Below, in pieces: positions 27,540-37,998 of a DNA stretch of 64,000 bases. Made by a program: the position numbers and the translations under genes. The number at the start of each line of letters is the position of its first letter. The stretch's first letter is position 1. Below the pieces are notes generated by a model that was not told the origin of the DNA, did not search any database, and saw only the letters and a program-made list of their open reading frames with translations. The DNA comes from DASWJQ01 sp036397095 (lineage in GTDB: Bacteria; Chloroflexota; Anaerolineae; Anaerolineales; E44-bin32): positions 62,001 to 126,000 of the forward strand of contig DASWJQ010000111.1 in assembly GCA_036397095.1 (NCBI GenBank). Direction: 5' to 3'.

Positions 27540-28379
27540 CTACGGCAGCGTATTGGCGAAGATGACGGCGGCGCCCACGATCACCACCAGGATCTCCATC
27601 AGGAGCAACAGCCCGAGTACCAGCCATTGCGACCGGCTGAAGCCCAACCGGCCACGAGCGCCCATGCGCGCCGCCGGCGAGTCCTCTAGGCGGAAGGGAT
27701 CGGCGTCGCTCGGCGGCGCCTCCGGCAGATCGAACAGATCGTCAATCGACTCGTCTCGCTCAGCCTCCGGCTCGGTCTCGGGCAAGGGCGGGTGGAGGAT
27801 CAGTTCGGTCAAATCATCGACATCTTCGCGGTCCATGATCTGCTGGAACTTGAACAGATTGCTGGCGAAATGCTCAAAGGCGTCGGCGTGGATTATGCGT
27901 ACAGCCGGCTGGGCCGTGTCGATATGGGTCCGCGGATTGGTGATCGCGATCACCGGCTCGACTTCAGGCAGAGGCACGCCTTGCCGCTGTAGGTAGGCGT
28001 GGACCGCCTGGGCGTAGGAAATCGCAAGAGACTGCATGTTGGGGCGGGTCTTCTTGAAGCGCCGGCCGCGGCTGGAGAAGGCCAGCCATTCTTCGCCGCG
28101 GGCCCGGAACACGCCGCGTTTGTCGGTCGTCAGGATCGTCCGCACGCCCTGCGGTCCGATCAGAATGAGTGGAACGATTAGATCGCTGCCTGGCAGGGGG
28201 ACGTTGCGCAGCAGGACATGCTCGTCGTCCAGGTGGCGCTGCAAGCGGTCGGTGAACGCTTCTTGCGCACGCATTTCACCATACCAGCCCAGGCCGTGTG
28301 CCAGCGTAGCCTGCAGCCGGTCGGCCAAGCTGATTTCGCCGTCTTGGTCCCGAAACTTAGAGCGCTCGATGACTCTCAT
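27540..28379 (-). CDS. NERD-like single-pass membrane protein
   Basis: 279 residues from the ATG at 28379, which overlaps the upstream gene by 23 bp. The segment about 55-115 (DDEHVLLRNVPLPGSDLIV, LIGPQGVRTILTTDKRGVFR, EEWLAFSSRG) has the spacing of the NERD nuclease-related domain, but the usual D-x-D and K-x-x-x-G residues are not clearly retained, so activity is doubtful. An acidic linker (about 190-235) leads to a C-terminal transmembrane helix (about 250-275). Function unknown; the placement beside a Zn-phospholipase-like gene is seen but not explained. Confidence 0.6.
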   Translation of the reverse strand: MRVIERSKFRDQDGEISLADRLQATLAHGLGWYGEMRAQEAFTDRLQRHLDDEHVLLRNVPLPGSDLIVPLILIGPQGVRTILTTDKRGVFRARGEEWLAFSSRGRRFKKTRPNMQSLAISYAQAVHAYLQRQGVPLPEVEPVIAITNPRTHIDTAQPAVRIIHADAFEHFASNLFKFQQIMDREDVDDLTELILHPPLPETEPEAERDESIDDLFDLPEAPPSDADPFRLEDSPAARMGARGRLGFSRSQWLVLGLLLLMEILVVIVGAAVIFANTLP

Positions 28380-29202
28380 AGCTGTCCCATGCTGGCAAGT
28401 TTGTGCTGGCGCTGGCTGGAATCGGGCCCGCGGTGCGCGGCGCCGCCTGGATCCGATCATCCAGATAATAGCCGACAAGCTCGAGCGTACCGGCCAGGCT
28501 CCAACTCCGGAAACGATCCAACGTTCCGGCGGGCAAACGCTCGGCGAGAATGCGGTCGATCACGGCTGGTGTGTCCAACTGGCGAGCGAAGGCCTCGGTC
28601 GACAAACCCAGCCGGTCAGCGAAGACCTCCAGCGTGCGGATCCGCCCATTGGCGCTCACCTGCTCGGCCAGATGATCGCGCCAGGCAATCAGATCGCCGT
28701 CCGTCAGGAATGGAAGCCAATGCTTTGGCTCGGCTTGCAGCAAGAGGTCGTCAAGCCGAGCCGGAAGCGCCGTTTGGTCCAACCGGTCCAGATGGGCGCG
28801 CAGCAAGTTGTGCTCGACCAACCGTTGATGAAAACCGGTGCCAAAGGGGGGCTGTCCGAAGGCAGGTTGAAAGACGATCGAAATCCAAAGCTGGTCGAGC
28901 CATAAATGCGACAAATAGCCGGCCAGGAAGGCGGCCTGGTCGGCCGGACATTGGTGCGGCCGAGCCAGAACGGGATGTTGCGCCAACAAGCGCAGGTGAG
29001 CTGGACGCCGGTTGCGCAGCGGGACTTCAAAGAAATGGGTGGCTGCCCGCTGGAGACCGGCCAAGCCCCCGGCATCGGGTGCCGTGCTGCCGAACAGGAA
29101 AGCGGCCCGCTGCCGCGCCAGGATGCGCCGGCTAGCCGCCGGCAATTCATGGCTGGCCAGCACCTGCTCACAGAGCGCGATATGACTGAAAGGGGTCGGC
29201 AC
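28357..29202 (-). CDS. Zinc-dependent phospholipase C-like protein
   Basis: 281 residues from a GTG at 29202. The start VPTPFSHIALCEQVLAS, then AFLFGSTAPDAGGL, THFFEVP and FLAGYLSHLWLDQLW follow the pattern of the PF00882 Zn-dependent phospholipase C family (His/Asp ligands in short helices). The family includes secreted phospholipases and many uncharacterised cytoplasmic hydrolases; no signal peptide is present here, so an intracellular hydrolase is more likely. A perfect TATAAT on the minus strand ends 6 nt before the GTG, which favours this start and a leaderless message. Confidence 0.65.
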   Translation of the reverse strand: MPTPFSHIALCEQVLASHELPAASRRILARQRAAFLFGSTAPDAGGLAGLQRAATHFFEVPLRNRRPAHLRLLAQHPVLARPHQCPADQAAFLAGYLSHLWLDQLWISIVFQPAFGQPPFGTGFHQRLVEHNLLRAHLDRLDQTALPARLDDLLLQAEPKHWLPFLTDGDLIAWRDHLAEQVSANGRIRTLEVFADRLGLSTEAFARQLDTPAVIDRILAERLPAGTLDRFRSWSLAGTLELVGYYLDDRIQAAPRTAGPIPASASTNLPAWDSYESHRAL

Positions 29203-29208
29203 AGCCGC

Positions 29209-29214
29209 ATTATA
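29209..29214 (-). promoter_or_regulatory. -10 box TATAAT, 6 nt from a GTG start
   Basis: Minus-strand TATAAT that ends six bases before the GTG at 29202. Together with the mirror-image box at 29260 it forms a divergent pair of probable leaderless promoters about 45 bp apart. Confidence 0.6.
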
Positions 29215-29259
29215 AGCCGAGCACCTAGCGTGACCAAACCGTGCCTGCGGTACCCCGGC

Positions 29260-29265
29260 TATAAT
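29260..29265 (+). promoter_or_regulatory. -10 box TATAAT, 6 nt from the nfeD ATG
   Basis: Plus-strand TATAAT followed by six bases and the ATG at 29272. No Shine-Dalgarno sequence could fit between them, so transcription probably begins at the start codon. Confidence 0.6.
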
Positions 29266-29271
29266 GCCATC

Positions 29272-30615
29272 ATGCCTGCTCAATTCCGCCTGCGACGAGT
29301 GCATCCAACGCTTCTGCTGGCGCTGTGCCTGTTGCTAGCCTTCGGTGCTAGCCGTGGCCACGCCCAGCAGGAGCGCTCGGTGCTCTTGCTGCAAGCCAGC
29401 GGTCCGTTGACACCGGCGATGGCCGAGTACCTGGACCGCGGACTGGCCCAAGCTGAGCAGAGCGGGGCTGAGGCGCTGATCTTCCAGCTCGATACCCCCG
29501 GCGGGTCGGTCGATTTGATGAACCGGATGGTGCAGTCCATTCGGGCCAGCCAGGTGCCGGTCGTGGTTTACATTGCTCCGCGCGGGGCGATCGCCGGCAG
29601 CGCCGGCACGGTGCTGACGCTGGCTGGCCACGCCGCCGTGATGGCACCGGAGACAGCCATTGGTGCGGCCAGCCCGGTAGGGGGCAGCGGGGAGGATCTG
29701 GGCGAGACCCTTGAAACAAAAACTAAGGAAATCTTGAAAGCCACCGCGCGCGGCCTGGCGGCCAGACGAGGTGCAGAGGCGGTTGCGCTGGCGGAAGCCA
29801 CAATCGATGAGGCCAGGGCGGCTTCGGCCGAGGAAGCGCTCGAGGCGGGACTGATCGATCTGGTAGCCGACGATATTGACCAACTGCTGGAGGGTCTGGA
29901 CGGGCTGATGGTCGAGATGCCCGACGGGGCGCGGCAGTTGCGGACGGACGGCGCCAACATCGTCGTGGTCGAACAGACTCTGATTGAACGGCTGCTCCAA
30001 GCGCTGACCAACCCAACCCTGGTGTTCTTACTGCTGACCATCGGCGTGCAGGCCATCTTGATCGAACTCTCAAGCCCGGGCGGCTGGGTGGCCGGAGTGA
30101 TCGGCGTAACCAGCCTGGCGCTGGCCAGCTATGGCCTCGGCATTCTGCCGGTCAACTGGTTTGGTTTGATCTTCATCGGGATGGCCTTTGTGTTGTTCTT
30201 GCTTGAGATTAAGGCTGCCGCCCACGGTGCATTGGCGGCCGCCGGCGTTGTATCGTTGATTGCCGGAGCGCTGGTGCTGTTCAACACACCGGGCACGCCC
30301 GCCTTTCTTCGGGTTTCCATAGGTTCGGTGGTGACGGTCGCCCTGGCGACGGCGGGGTTGTTCGCCTTTATCGTTACATTCGCCCTGCGAGCGCAGCGCC
30401 AACCTGTGAGCGTCGGTCCCGAGGCGCTGGTAGGCCGCACCGCCACCTGCCGCACCCGGCTCGATCCCGAAGGCAAAGTGATGGTCGCCGGCGAACTGTG
30501 GCAGGCGCGGCTCGAGCCGTCGGAACCAGCGCAGGAGGCCGGCAAGATTGTGGAGATTGTTAGTGTTGAGGGCCTGCGGTTGAGGGTGCGGCCGGCTTCC
30601 GACCACGTTGGTTGA
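29272..30615 (+). CDS. NfeD-family membrane serine protease (ClpP-class domain plus NfeD domain)
   Basis: 447 residues: signal peptide or helix (about 10-33), a ClpP/Crotonase-fold protease domain (about 38-230), four or five membrane helices (about 245-370) and a C-terminal OB-fold NfeD domain (about 385-440: EALVGRTATCRTRLDPEGKV). The protease domain shows FQLDTPGGSVDLMNRMV, the nucleophile region IAGSAGTVLTLA and ETKTKEILKATARGLAARRG with the candidate general-base lysine. These proteins cleave stomatin in archaea and are linked to membrane quality control. No stomatin/SPFH gene is adjacent. The next promoter (30612) overlaps its stop codon. Confidence 0.88.
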   Translation: MPAQFRLRRVHPTLLLALCLLLAFGASRGHAQQERSVLLLQASGPLTPAMAEYLDRGLAQAEQSGAEALIFQLDTPGGSVDLMNRMVQSIRASQVPVVVYIAPRGAIAGSAGTVLTLAGHAAVMAPETAIGAASPVGGSGEDLGETLETKTKEILKATARGLAARRGAEAVALAEATIDEARAASAEEALEAGLIDLVADDIDQLLEGLDGLMVEMPDGARQLRTDGANIVVVEQTLIERLLQALTNPTLVFLLLTIGVQAILIELSSPGGWVAGVIGVTSLALASYGLGILPVNWFGLIFIGMAFVLFLLEIKAAAHGALAAAGVVSLIAGALVLFNTPGTPAFLRVSIGSVVTVALATAGLFAFIVTFALRAQRQPVSVGPEALVGRTATCRTRLDPEGKVMVAGELWQARLEPSEPAQEAGKIVEIVSVEGLRLRVRPASDHVG

Positions 30616-30640
30616 CTTGCCTTTCACCACCTTGTACACT
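30612..30640 (+). promoter_or_regulatory. Promoter for the FHA gene
   Basis: TTGACT (30612-30617), 17-bp spacer, TACACT (30635-30640). The -35 overlaps the TGA of nfeD. The FHA ATG at 30675 follows with GAGGAGG-like ribosome site at about 30663-30669. Confidence 0.65.
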
Positions 30641-30674
30641 TGCCGCGCAGCCTGCAAGCGCTGAGGAGGACTGT

Positions 30675-31256
30675 ATGGCATCATCCTTCCGCCTAATCGA
30701 ACGCGGCGGCCCCAACCCTGGTGAGATCTTCGAGCTGGCAAAGGACTCGCAGACTATGGGCCGGGATGTCACCAATGACATCACGCTGGCCGACGCCGAA
30801 GTCTCGCGCCAACACGCCCGCATCAGCCGGACGCCAGGCGGCTACGTGTTCGAAGACTTGGGCTCGACCAACGGCACCTTTGTCAATGGAGAGCGTTTGG
30901 TGGCGCCGCGGGTACTCAACCCCGGCGACCTGATCGGCCTTGGTGAAAACGTCACGCTGACTTTCGAAGCGACTTCAGGCGAAGCAGCGGCGACAGTAAT
31001 GGCCGGAGCCGGTCAGACCCCACCACCGCCACCGGCCGCACCCCCGCGCCCGCCGACCCCGCCGGCCCAGGCGGCTGCACCGCCGCCGCCACCTATGGCG
31101 CCACCGACGGAGGAAGATGGACGCCGTCGCTGGATCTTCGCCGGCTGTGGCTGTCTGCTGTTGCTGGTGGTATGCGGTGGGTTCTTATGGTTCATGGACG
31201 CAAACTACCCGGACATCTTGTACTATCCACTGACTGCCTTGGGCATCGGCTTCTGA
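30675..31256 (+). CDS. FHA-domain membrane protein
   Basis: 193 residues. The FHA fold occupies about 5-95 with the phosphothreonine-binding residues in MGRDVTNDITLAD, VSRQHARI and LGSTNGTFVNG. A Pro/Ala-rich linker (about 115-145) leads to a single transmembrane helix (about 155-178) and a short C-terminal tail. FHA domains read phosphothreonine marks, so this is a candidate reader for the membrane Ser/Thr kinase encoded at 4159 or for another kinase; that pairing is inference only. It has its own promoter and a terminator directly after. Confidence 0.87.
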   Translation: MASSFRLIERGGPNPGEIFELAKDSQTMGRDVTNDITLADAEVSRQHARISRTPGGYVFEDLGSTNGTFVNGERLVAPRVLNPGDLIGLGENVTLTFEATSGEAAATVMAGAGQTPPPPPAAPPRPPTPPAQAAAPPPPPMAPPTEEDGRRRWIFAGCGCLLLLVVCGGFLWFMDANYPDILYYPLTALGIGF

Positions 31257-31280
31257 TCGCCGACAGCACCGCGTGCTACC

Positions 31281-31307
31281 GGGGACGGGCTTGCCCGTCC
31301 CTTTTTT
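31281..31307 (+). terminator. Intrinsic terminator after the FHA gene
   Basis: Stem GGGACGGG / CCCGTCCC with loop CTTG, then TTTTTT. It separates the FHA gene from methylglyoxal synthase 26 bp further on. Confidence 0.85.
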
Positions 31308-31332
31308 CATCCCGAGCGAAGGGAGGCGGTTG

Positions 31333-31779
31333 ATGGTTGCCCATATTCCGATGGAAGCAAGCAAGCGCCTGGCGCTGGTAGCCCACGACAACTGCAAGGA
31401 AGATCTGCTCGCCTGGGCCCAAGCCAACCGCTCGGCCCTGCAAGGGCACGAGCTGTACGCTACCGGCGGCACCGGTTCCTTGCTCGAGCGTGAGCTAGGT
31501 CTGTCCATCCAGCGGCTGCTGAGTGGCCCGTTGGGCGGTGACCAGCAGCTCGGCGCCCGCATCGCCGAAGGTGGGATCGATGTGCTCGTGTTCTTCTGGG
31601 ACCCGTTGGAGCCCCAACCACACGATCCGGACGTCAAGGCGCTGCTGCGGCTGGCCGTGCTGTACAACATTCCGACTGCCAGTAACTGGTCGTCGGCCGA
31701 TTTCTTGCTCACCTCACCGCATTTTTCGCAGGTCTACCAACGCCGTCTGGCCAACCTCGGGGCCCGGATTGGCCGTTGA
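31333..31779 (+). CDS. mgsA: Methylglyoxal synthase
   Basis: 148 residues, standard length. KRLALVAHDNCKEDLLAWA, ELYATGGTGSLLE, LSGPLGGDQQLGARIAEG, FFWDPLEPQPHDPDVKALLR and IPTASNWSSADFLL follow the family sequence closely, including the catalytic Asp in GGDQQ-like and phosphate-binding Thr/Ser/Gly residues. The enzyme converts dihydroxyacetone phosphate to methylglyoxal and phosphate, a bypass of lower glycolysis under phosphate shortage. GGGAGG precedes the ATG at 31333. The next gene starts immediately after its stop codon. Confidence 0.93.
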   Translation: MVAHIPMEASKRLALVAHDNCKEDLLAWAQANRSALQGHELYATGGTGSLLERELGLSIQRLLSGPLGGDQQLGARIAEGGIDVLVFFWDPLEPQPHDPDVKALLRLAVLYNIPTASNWSSADFLLTSPHFSQVYQRRLANLGARIGR

Positions 31780-32205
31780 ATGCCGGATGATAGGTGGGCG
31801 CGCAAGTTCGGTCTCAAGGCCGGCCAGCGGCTGTTGTTGATCGATTGTCCGGCCGCCGAGCGCGCCATCCTGCTGCAATCCTTGCCCGAAGCGGCTCAAG
31901 TGGATGACCGGGCCGAAACCGGAGTCATGTATGAGCAGATCTTGTACTGGCCCCGGCACACAACTGGCCTAGCAGACCGGCTGCGTCGAATGGCGCGGTT
32001 GATTGTGCCCGATGGCGCCATCTGGCTGGTCATCCCCAAGCGGTCGTTCCAGGAAGACTTTGGTGTAACCATGAGCTGGGACCAAATGCAAGCGGAGGCG
32101 TTGACGACCGATTTGGTTGACAACAAGACGGCCACCTACTCCCTACAAACGTACGGCACGCGCTTTGTTATCCGCCGCTCTGCCCGGCCCCTGGGGGGCG
32201 GGTGA
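31780..32205 (+). CDS. DUF3052-family protein
   Basis: 141 residues. RKFGLKAGQRLLLIDCP, then RLRRMARLIVPDGAIWLVIPK, DLVDNKTATYSL and GTRFVIRRSA match the DUF3052 family, which looks like a shrunken nucleotide- or SAM-binding Rossmann domain of unknown function. The ATG directly follows the mgsA TGA and its own TGA overlaps the GTG of the next gene, so the three are probably one operon. Confidence 0.72.
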   Translation: MPDDRWARKFGLKAGQRLLLIDCPAAERAILLQSLPEAAQVDDRAETGVMYEQILYWPRHTTGLADRLRRMARLIVPDGAIWLVIPKRSFQEDFGVTMSWDQMQAEALTTDLVDNKTATYSLQTYGTRFVIRRSARPLGGG

Positions 32206-33170
32206 CCACCCCAGCGCTGGAGCGGGCCAAGCGTCGTCTGGCCCAGGTGGACCACTGGCACTCCCAACAATTAAGGACGGTCCCCGATCGGAGGCAGCGG
32301 CGTGCAGATTGGGCAGCCAGCGTCCGGCGTGTGGCGGTCTTGCTGGCGGCGGTTGCTGAATGGCTGATCGACGCCAGCAGTACGCTGGCAGGTGCGCTGG
32401 TCGAATCGGTGGATTCGACCGTTGGTTGGTTGGCCAGCCTTGTGCTGGCGCCAGTTGAACTGCTGTTTTCGGTCCCGTACGCCGGCCGGGCGCTTGGTTG
32501 GCTCTGGCGGGTAGGGCTGACACTGGCCTGGGCAGGGATCCGATTGCCGCTGGGATTGCTGGCCCTGGTCGGTGTGCTGCCGCGGATGCGGCTACGGCTG
32601 CTGGTGCTGACGGCGCCGGGGGTAGACCAGCAACGGCAGCTCGATGCCATCCAGTTCGCCGACCAGGTTCTAAAGGCCGAAGCCAACGTGCAGCTGGTGC
32701 CGGTTGGCCCGTTCCAATTGGACTTCCCGCTGGCGGCGGCCAGCCCAGACACCAGCGGCTGGCTGTCGATTAGTCTGTCCGGGGAGAGGCTTCCCCGGGT
32801 CGGTTGTGCGCTGGACGCCTTCGGCGAGGACCTTGGCCCGTGGGGAGGACACGCTGAACGGCTTGCTCTGCGGGCCCATCCGCGCGGCGCATTTCGCCGG
32901 GTGACCGGCTGGGGGGCTCCGCTCAGCGTGATCACGGTGGGCCAGGTTGACGACGGCCGTCTGGCCGGCTGCTCGCTCGGCCCGTTGCTGGACTACGTCA
33001 CGCTGGCCGCCGACCATCCCGTGTGCCTGCTGCACGAAGTGTGTCATGCCTTGAACTTGCCCCACAGCGACCTGCCCCGGAATGTGATGAACCCCACCTG
33101 TGGTGGGGTCCATCTGATTCGTTGGCAGGTGGCGCTGATCAGGCTTTCGCGTCACCTGACGTGTTGGTGA
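32202..33170 (+). CDS. Putative membrane-associated metzincin-type metalloprotease
   Basis: 322 residues from a GTG that overlaps the previous TGA. Two hydrophobic segments (about 40-75 and 85-130) could anchor it. The C-terminal half contains HEVCHALNLPHSDLP followed by NVMNPTCGG: an HExxHxxxxxH zinc site with a Met-turn about ten residues later, the arrangement of metzincins. The usual Gly at the sixth position is Asn. The upstream part (AAASPDTSGWLSISL, APLSVITVGQVDDGRLAG) resembles archaemetzincin-like or snapalysin-like regions only weakly. I know of no named family that fits. Predicted zinc peptidase; substrate unknown. Confidence 0.6.
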   Translation: MTTPALERAKRRLAQVDHWHSQQLRTVPDRRQRRADWAASVRRVAVLLAAVAEWLIDASSTLAGALVESVDSTVGWLASLVLAPVELLFSVPYAGRALGWLWRVGLTLAWAGIRLPLGLLALVGVLPRMRLRLLVLTAPGVDQQRQLDAIQFADQVLKAEANVQLVPVGPFQLDFPLAAASPDTSGWLSISLSGERLPRVGCALDAFGEDLGPWGGHAERLALRAHPRGAFRRVTGWGAPLSVITVGQVDDGRLAGCSLGPLLDYVTLAADHPVCLLHEVCHALNLPHSDLPRNVMNPTCGGVHLIRWQVALIRLSRHLTCW

Positions 33171-35771
<2,601 letters not shown>

Positions 35772-35884
35772 ATTGCCTCCCATCACCAAGCGGTGGCGCC
35801 GCTACTTTGAGACAACCGCAGCGCTCCCGGTCGGTAGTACTTTCAAGTGTAGACCGTGAGCATATGACGCGGATTGGACGATCG

Positions 35885-35932
35885 TTAACGGGATGTGAGA
35901 ACAGCTCACTAATGCACTGCTTACGGAGTGCA
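35885..35932 (+). promoter_or_regulatory. Candidate heat-shock promoter with two inverted repeats
   Basis: A weak promoter TTAACG (35885-35890), 17 bp, ACTAAT (35908-35913) lies before the small heat-shock gene. Its spacer contains GTGAG-N5-CTCAC (35895-35909), and TGCACT-N8-AGTGCA (35913-35932) follows directly. The right arm GAGTGCAAA is one base from the CIRCE right arm GAGTGCTAA, but the spacing is 3 bp shorter than in CIRCE. No HspR-type HAIR motif is seen. Confidence 0.4.
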
Positions 35933-36000
35933 AATGGAGAGTTAAGGCGGCTGCGCTACCCTTGATGAAACAACAGCCGTATTCCATGGAGGTAGGAAAG

Positions 36001-36390
36001 ATGCGCAAGGTGATTTGGTTGGGGCCAGTGCGAGGTCAACTAACGAGCGCACCCGTCGGGTTCAACGGAGGGCGCCGCTTGCCGGTTGAAGTGAAGGCGG
36101 ACGAGATGGGCTACACGCTGATTGCCGAGGTCCCCGGCTTTGGCCCGGACCAGGTTCAGGTTCGCTGGGAGGACGAGTCGCTGGTTGTGTCGGCGGGTCC
36201 GTCCAAGGAACAAGGCGAAGAGGCCGATGAGGCGCCCTATGACCGGGGTTCGGTGGTTCGACGGCTCAGGTTGCCGGCAGATGCCGATCCAAATGGCATC
36301 GAGGCCTGGGTTGAGCATGGGTTGCTGACCGTTCAAGTCCCCAAGCAGGAAAGCGCCCGGCCCCGCCAGATTGAGGTCAAGGCCCGCTAA
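36001..36390 (+). CDS. Small heat-shock protein (Hsp20/alpha-crystallin)
   Basis: 129 residues from the ATG at 36001, which has GGAGGT seven bases upstream; the in-frame ATG at 35965 lacks one. The alpha-crystallin fold covers about 25-120: LPVEVKADEMGYTLIAEVPGF, VQVRWEDESLVVSAG, YDRGSVVRRLRLPADADP and the G-x-L consensus as EHGLLTVQVPK. It would hold unfolding proteins for ClpB/DnaK. The N-terminal arm is short and there is no C-terminal I-x-I/V motif visible, so oligomer size may be unusual. Confidence 0.88.
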   Translation: MRKVIWLGPVRGQLTSAPVGFNGGRRLPVEVKADEMGYTLIAEVPGFGPDQVQVRWEDESLVVSAGPSKEQGEEADEAPYDRGSVVRRLRLPADADPNGIEAWVEHGLLTVQVPKQESARPRQIEVKAR

Positions 36391-36464
36391 CAGGGCCCAA
36401 AGAACTGCTGAGGTACAATGCCGCGTGCGGCCTCTTGTACCTCATTCCTGTTTAAGGCAACTGC

Positions 36465-37160
36465 ATGCTGCCCATTCGCGACACGATTCGCGCCCGGCGT
36501 TTCCCCTACCTCAACATCACCTTAATCCTCGTCAACGTTCTGCTTTTCCTGTTCGAGGCCTCGCTGGGGCAGGCAGGGTTGCAGTCATTGTTGGGGCGCT
36601 ACGGTTTGGTGCCGGCCCGGATGAGCCTGACCGATCCGCAATCCCTGACTGCTCTTTTCAGCTCGATGTTTCTGCACGGAAGTTGGTTCCACCTGATCAG
36701 CAATATGTGGACACTGTATATCTTCGGGGACAACGTTGAAGAGCGGATGGGAAGCGGCAGGTATTTGGTCTTTTACTTGTTGGCCGGTGTGATCGCCGGG
36801 CTGACCCATGTGTACTTCGCCGCCGATTCCCGCCTTCCCACCATCGGCGCCAGCGGCGCGATCGCCGGCGTGTTGGGCGCCTACTTCGTATTGTTCCCTC
36901 GCGGCCGGGTCTTGACCTTGATCCCGGTCTTCTTCTTACCCTGGTTTGTCGAGGTGCCGGCCTTCGTATTCCTCGGCGTTTGGTTCTTCTCGCAGCTATC
37001 CTCCGGCCTCCTCAGCCTGGGCAACCTCAGCGGTGGCGGCGCATTCAGCGGCATCGCCTGGTGGGCCCATATCGGCGGATTTGTGGCCGGATTGTTCTTC
37101 GTTCACATGTTCGCCCGCCGGCAGCGGCCGGTTTGGCGGCAGGACGTCTACCGGTTGTAA
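36465..37160 (+). CDS. Rhomboid-family intramembrane serine protease
   Basis: 231 residues with six membrane segments. HGSWFHLISNMWTLYIFGDNVE carries the HxxxN oxyanion motif (quoted: HGSWFHLISNMW), GASGAIAGVLGAYF the nucleophile Ser, and AWWAHIGGFVAG the catalytic His. Rhomboids cut transmembrane substrates within the bilayer; bacterial substrates are mostly unknown. A TACAAT near 36413-36418 may be its -10. Confidence 0.92.
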   Translation: MLPIRDTIRARRFPYLNITLILVNVLLFLFEASLGQAGLQSLLGRYGLVPARMSLTDPQSLTALFSSMFLHGSWFHLISNMWTLYIFGDNVEERMGSGRYLVFYLLAGVIAGLTHVYFAADSRLPTIGASGAIAGVLGAYFVLFPRGRVLTLIPVFFLPWFVEVPAFVFLGVWFFSQLSSGLLSLGNLSGGGAFSGIAWWAHIGGFVAGLFFVHMFARRQRPVWRQDVYRL

Positions 37161-37278
37161 TCCCTGCAGTCTTCGCGTGGGGCTGCCGCAGCCCTTGTTG
37201 ATGACTCCATCGGTACAATGGAAGACAGTCGCCGGCCGCGGCCAGCGCCCAATCCGTTTCGCCGAGGAGCAGGAAGCC

Positions 37279-37998
37279 ATGGGGGCCAACGAGAATCCCT
37301 CCAAGCTCAATCCCAATCAAGCCACAGCCGATGAACTGGCCGAGCTGCCAGGCGTAGGCCAGACACTCGCCCGCCGGATTGAGCACGCCCGCCCGTACAA
37401 ACAAATGCAGGATTTGCGCCAGGTGGCCGGCGTCGGCCCCCGGCTCTTCGAACAGCTCGAAGCCCGGCTTACCCTGGAGGAGGCCCCGCCGGCGCCGCCA
37501 GGACCGATGGCGGTGCGGCGGCCCGCAGAGGCGCGATCCACGCCCTCTTACCTGGTATGGTGGTTGGCAGGCACCGCCGGTTTAAGCGTTGTGCTGTCGG
37601 TCGGCCTGACCCTGGCCGTGCTGATCGCCATTAATGGGACACTGAGTGTCGCCCGCAACCGCCAGGTGAGGCAGAGTTCGGAGGCGGTGGCGACGCTTGG
37701 ATCCAACCTGCGGGCACTCGAAAGTCAACTGCGGACGATGGACCAGCGATTGGCGTCCCTGGAAGGGCTGACCGGTCGGATGGATCAGGTCGAGACCGAC
37801 GCCCGCGCGCTGCGGCTGGACATGCAATCGGCGCTTCATGGGGTTTCCGAGATGCAGAACGCCGTGCAATCTCTCCAGACGTCGAACACCGAACTCGAAG
37901 TGCGTGCCGACCGGTTCGATGCTTTCCTTAACGGCCTGCGCCGGCTGCTGGCGATCGACAGCGCCGGCAATGACGAGGGGGCGGGCCAAAACCCATGA
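37279..37998 (+). CDS. Helix-hairpin-helix membrane protein with coiled-coil tail
   Basis: 239 residues from the ATG at 37279 (GAGGAGCAGGA upstream). The N-terminal 70 residues form a ComEA-like double HhH: KLNPNQATADELAELPGVGQ (quoted within 20), RIEHARPY, VAGVGPRLFEQLEA. A Pro/Ala linker follows, then one transmembrane helix (about 95-122) and a coiled coil to the C terminus. HhH domains bind DNA non-specifically, but here the domain would be cytoplasmic given the positive-inside pattern, with the coil outside or vice versa. First of three similar genes that overlap in one operon. Confidence 0.72.
   Translation: MGANENPSKLNPNQATADELAELPGVGQTLARRIEHARPYKQMQDLRQVAGVGPRLFEQLEARLTLEEAPPAPPGPMAVRRPAEARSTPSYLVWWLAGTAGLSVVLSVGLTLAVLIAINGTLSVARNRQVRQSSEAVATLGSNLRALESQLRTMDQRLASLEGLTGRMDQVETDARALRLDMQSALHGVSEMQNAVQSLQTSNTELEVRADRFDAFLNGLRRLLAIDSAGNDEGAGQNP

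Noticed and set aside
29203..29304. N-terminal extension of the phospholipase-like protein
   Set aside because: It would overlap the divergent nfeD start and the TATAAT box six bases before the GTG at 29202.
35911..35935. CIRCE element before hsp20
   Set aside because: The right arm is close, but the left arm matches only in GCACT and the spacing is three bases short of CIRCE.
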